Shown here: piece after piece, positions 62,155-64,000 of the stretch | How positions within the stretch are numbered: the stretch's first letter is position 1 | Layout of the letters: every line of letters starts with the position of its first letter | Origin: Clostridiales bacterium | GTDB taxonomy: Bacteria; Bacillota; Clostridia; Oscillospirales; Oscillospiraceae | Assembly (NCBI GenBank): GCA_022768185.1 | Contig: JALEMS010000021.1 | Location: 29,468 to 93,467, forward strand | Length of the DNA stretch: 64,000 nucleotides | Reading direction: 5' to 3' | Made by a program: the position numbers and the translations under genes | The notes under the pieces: generated by a model | What the model saw: the letters and a program-made list of their open reading frames with translations, nothing else | What the model was told of the DNA's origin: nothing | Databases searched by the model: none

Positions 62155-62529
62155 TCAATCAGCCTGCTTTTCGGGCACGACCTCAATCCAGTATCCGTCC
62201 GGGTCGGTGACAAAATAGATGCCCATGGCGGAGTTTTCGTAGCAGATACAGCCCATGGCGGCATGCCGGCTGTGCGCTGCATCAAAATCCGCGGCAGTCA
62301 GGGCCAGGTGAAATTCACACTCGCCGAGGTTGTACGGCTCCGTGCGGTCCCGCAGCCAGGTCAGCTCCAGACGGAAGCCGGTTTTCCCGTCGCCCAGGTA
62401 GACAATGCGGAAGGAGCCGTCCTCCGGCTCGATGCTGCCGACGGGGGACAGGCCGAAGGCCTGCCGGTAAAAGTCAAGGCTCTTTTCCAGATCAAGGACG
62501 TTAAAATTGAAATGGTCAAAACGGAACAT
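62155..62529 (-). CDS. VOC-family glyoxalase I-like protein
   Basis: 124 residues, two beta-alpha-beta-beta-beta repeats. Candidate metal ligands are His6 (FDHFNFN), Glu55 (FRLELTW), His74 (CEFHLAL) and Glu116 (YWIEVV), the set used by lactoylglutathione lyase. The start is the ATG with AAAGGAG about 8 bases upstream. Clostridia often lack glutathione, so the thiol partner or true substrate is uncertain. It is driven by a consensus promoter. Confidence 0.85.
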   Translation of the reverse strand: MFRFDHFNFNVLDLEKSLDFYRQAFGLSPVGSIEPEDGSFRIVYLGDGKTGFRLELTWLRDRTEPYNLGECEFHLALTAADFDAAHSRHAAMGCICYENSAMGIYFVTDPDGYWIEVVPEKQAD

Positions 62530-62557
62530 GGCAAGGTCTCCTTTTTCATTTTGTTCC

Positions 62558-62586
62558 ATTATAGGGCAGGGCGGGGCGCTTGTCAA
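62558..62586 (-). promoter_or_regulatory. Perfect-consensus sigma-A promoter of the glyoxalase-like gene
   Basis: On the - strand TTGACA (62586-62581) and TATAAT (62563-62558) are exactly 17 bases apart. The 5' leader is only about 20 bases. Confidence 0.9.
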
Positions 62587-62609
62587 AGGCTGCCTGCGGT
62601 GGAAAAGGA

Positions 62610-62639
62610 TTGAAAACCTGCAGCGCTATCCTGTATAAT
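62610..62639 (+). promoter_or_regulatory. Sigma-A promoter of glgB
   Basis: TTGAAA (62610-62615) and TATAAT (62634-62639) with an 18-base spacer. It is back to back with the glyoxalase-like promoter, 23 bases apart at the -35 ends. Confidence 0.75.
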
Positions 62640-62650
62640 GTCTGCAGTGT

Positions 62651-62672
62651 GGCCGCAGTGACCTCTGCGGCC
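62651..62672 (+). repeat. Hairpin in the glgB leader
   Basis: A perfect 8-bp GC stem (62651-62658 with 62665-62672) starts about a dozen bases after the promoter. Only two T follow, so it is more likely a 5' stabiliser than a terminator. Confidence 0.5.
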
Positions 62673-62702
62673 TTCGGAGCGACAATAGCAGGGGAGGTGT
62701 AT

Positions 62703-64000
62703 GTGCCCGTGACGCAGAATAAACAGGAGTGCGAGCTGCAGGCAGAGGCGCGCTTCTGCAGCGGCACGTTGTTTGATGCCTGGCGCGTGCTGGGCTGTCA
62801 CCGGCAGCCGGACGGTACGTGCCGCTTTGCCGTTTGGGCGCCGCAGGCGCAGACGGTATCCGTTGTCGGCGATTTCAACGGCTGGGACGCGACGGCCGTG
62901 CCCATGCAGCGGGACGCGTATGGCGTTTTTCATGCTGTGGTATCGGGGGCGGCGGATGGCAGCATCTATAAATACGCCGTGACCGGACGGGACGGCCGTA
63001 CGGTGTGGAGGGCCGACCCCTTTGCCTTTCATGCCGAGACCGGGCCGAAGACCGGCTCGAAGATCTGGCCGCTGGACGGCTATGCATGGGGAGACGCGGC
63101 GTTTCTCCGGGCGCGTGCGCAGCGCGACCGTACCCGGGAGCCGATGTCCGTTTACGAGCTGCACCTTGGCTCCTGGCGTATACCGGAGGGAGCGCAGTTC
63201 CCATGGTACCGGCAGATCGCCGACGAGCTGGCGGACTACTGTGTGGAAATGGGATACACGCACGTGGAGCTGCTGCCGGTAACGGAGTATCCGTTTGAAG
63301 GCTCCTGGGGCTATCAGGTGACGGGCTATTTTGCTCCCACCAGCCGGTACGGCACGCCGCAGGACTTCATGTATTTTGTGGACAGGCTGCACCGCGCGGG
63401 GATCTTTGTGCTGATCGACTGGGTACCCGCGCATTTTCCCAAGGATGAGCACGGGCTGGCCAGCTTTGACGGCGGGCCATGCTTCGAACTGGCTGATCCG
63501 CGCATGGCCGAGCATCCCGACTGGGGGACGCTGATCTTTGACTATGCCAAGGGACCGGTGCGCAGCTTTCTCATCTCATCGGCCCTGTTTTTCTGCGAGG
63601 TCTACCACATCGACGGCATCCGTGTGGACGCCGTCAGCTCCATGCTCTATCTGGACTATGGACGCCGGCCGGGGCAGTGGACGCCGAACCGGGACGGCGG
63701 TAACATCAATCTGGATGCCGTCGCCTTTCTGCAGGCGCTCAACACCGCCCTGCTGAGCGCGTATCCCGGCTGCATCACCGTTGCCGAGGAGAGCACAGCC
63801 TTTCCGGGCGTGACAGCTCCGCCATGGGACGGCGGGCTGGGCTTCTGCTATAAATGGGACATGGGCTTCATGCACGACACGCTCGACTATCTGTCGGTCG
63901 ACCCGTTGTTTCGCAGCGGCTGTCATGAAAAGCTGACCTTTTCCATGATGTACGCCTTTTCCGAGCACTACATTCTTGCCTTCTCGCACGACGAGGTGGT
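62703..64000 (+). CDS. glgB: 1,4-alpha-glucan branching enzyme, 3' end outside window
   Basis: 432 codons are open to the window edge. An N-terminal CBM48 domain (FAVWAPQAQTVSVVGDFNGW) precedes the GH13 barrel with SVYELHLGSWR and LIDWVPAHFP. The catalytic nucleophile is Asp309 (GIRVDAVSSM) and the acid Glu362 (ITVAEESTAF); FSHDEVV lies at the edge. I chose the GTG at 62703 (GGAGG 5 bases upstream); a GTG two codons later is possible. It makes alpha-1,6 branches in glycogen; partner genes would lie to the right. Confidence 0.92.
   Translation, partial: MPVTQNKQECELQAEARFCSGTLFDAWRVLGCHRQPDGTCRFAVWAPQAQTVSVVGDFNGWDATAVPMQRDAYGVFHAVVSGAADGSIYKYAVTGRDGRTVWRADPFAFHAETGPKTGSKIWPLDGYAWGDAAFLRARAQRDRTREPMSVYELHLGSWRIPEGAQFPWYRQIADELADYCVEMGYTHVELLPVTEYPFEGSWGYQVTGYFAPTSRYGTPQDFMYFVDRLHRAGIFVLIDWVPAHFPKDEHGLASFDGGPCFELADPRMAEHPDWGTLIFDYAKGPVRSFLISSALFFCEVYHIDGIRVDAVSSMLYLDYGRRPGQWTPNRDGGNINLDAVAFLQALNTALLSAYPGCITVAEESTAFPGVTAPPWDGGLGFCYKWDMGFMHDTLDYLSVDPLFRSGCHEKLTFSMMYAFSEHYILAFSHDEV

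Noticed and set aside
1..64000. tRNA, rRNA, insertion sequences, prophage or plasmid modules
   Set aside because: No cloverleaf, rRNA segment, transposase, integrase or phage gene was seen, and gene order is that of a stable core chromosome.

Overview
The window is a GC-rich chromosomal segment of an endospore-forming, low-GC-lineage Firmicute, most likely a member of the gut Clostridia (Oscillospiraceae-like). Reasons: an IspH-ribosomal protein S1 fusion, PolC-type replicase, MutS2, RemA/DUF370, CdaA-CdaR, PrpC-PrkC-RsgA followed by a 26-codon SpoVM, a SipL-like SPOCS/LysM protein, a SpoVD-like penicillin-binding protein, a DAP-type MurE and clustered MEP isoprenoid genes. Nearly all genes lie on the + strand in tightly overlapping operons. 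I saw no rRNA, tRNA, CRISPR, insertion sequence or prophage.

Layout. 1-5.7 kb: RpiR regulator, BaiN-like flavoprotein, cmk, plsC, ispH-rpsA fusion. 5.8-9 kb: CarD-like regulator, ispD, ispF, then a DUF3343 protein with a class V cysteine desulfurase. 9-13.7 kb: cdaA, cdaR, an RseC-like Cys-rich membrane protein, yicC, remA, gmk, rpoZ. 13.6-23.2 kb: priA, def, fmt, rsmB, rlmN, prpC, prkC, rsgA. 23.2-25.1 kb: a small sporulation locus (small membrane protein, spoVM, sipL-like). 25.1-33.5 kb: yebC, yqzL-like, recO, mutS2, an HPr-type protein, uvrC, rsmD, coaD and a coiled-coil protein. 33.7-46.5 kb: a trimmed dcw cluster (mraZ, rsmH, ftsL, spoVD-like, murE, mraY, ftsW/spoVE, murG, murA, divIB, ftsZ) lacking murF, murD, murC and ftsA. 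46.6-57.6 kb: MBOAT acyltransferase, pyrH, frr, uppS, dxr, rseP, ispG, polC (cdsA absent). 57.6-58.4 kb: three tandem rubredoxins. 58.4-62.5 kb, partly on the - strand: rplT, rpmI, infC (apparent AUC start behind a leader with an attenuator), a NodB-family deacetylase, deoC, a two-OB-fold SSB-like protein (+) and a VOC/glyoxalase protein. The window ends inside glgB.

How it fits together. Most genes are core functions: translation and rRNA modification, nucleotide kinases, isoprenoid supply for undecaprenyl phosphate (ispH, ispD, ispF, dxr, ispG, uppS), peptidoglycan precursors and the divisome, and DNA replication and repair. The least ordinary layer is regulatory. Three sites (7552-7605, 23224-23280, 43125-43180) each place a sporulation-type -10 element in the loop of an inverted repeat whose 3' arm is the Shine-Dalgarno sequence of the next gene. 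Read-through RNA would hide that Shine-Dalgarno, while RNA started at the internal promoter would expose it. The ispH-rpsA fusion also carries a strong in-frame internal Shine-Dalgarno and ATG at the domain junction, so free S1 may be made from the same gene.
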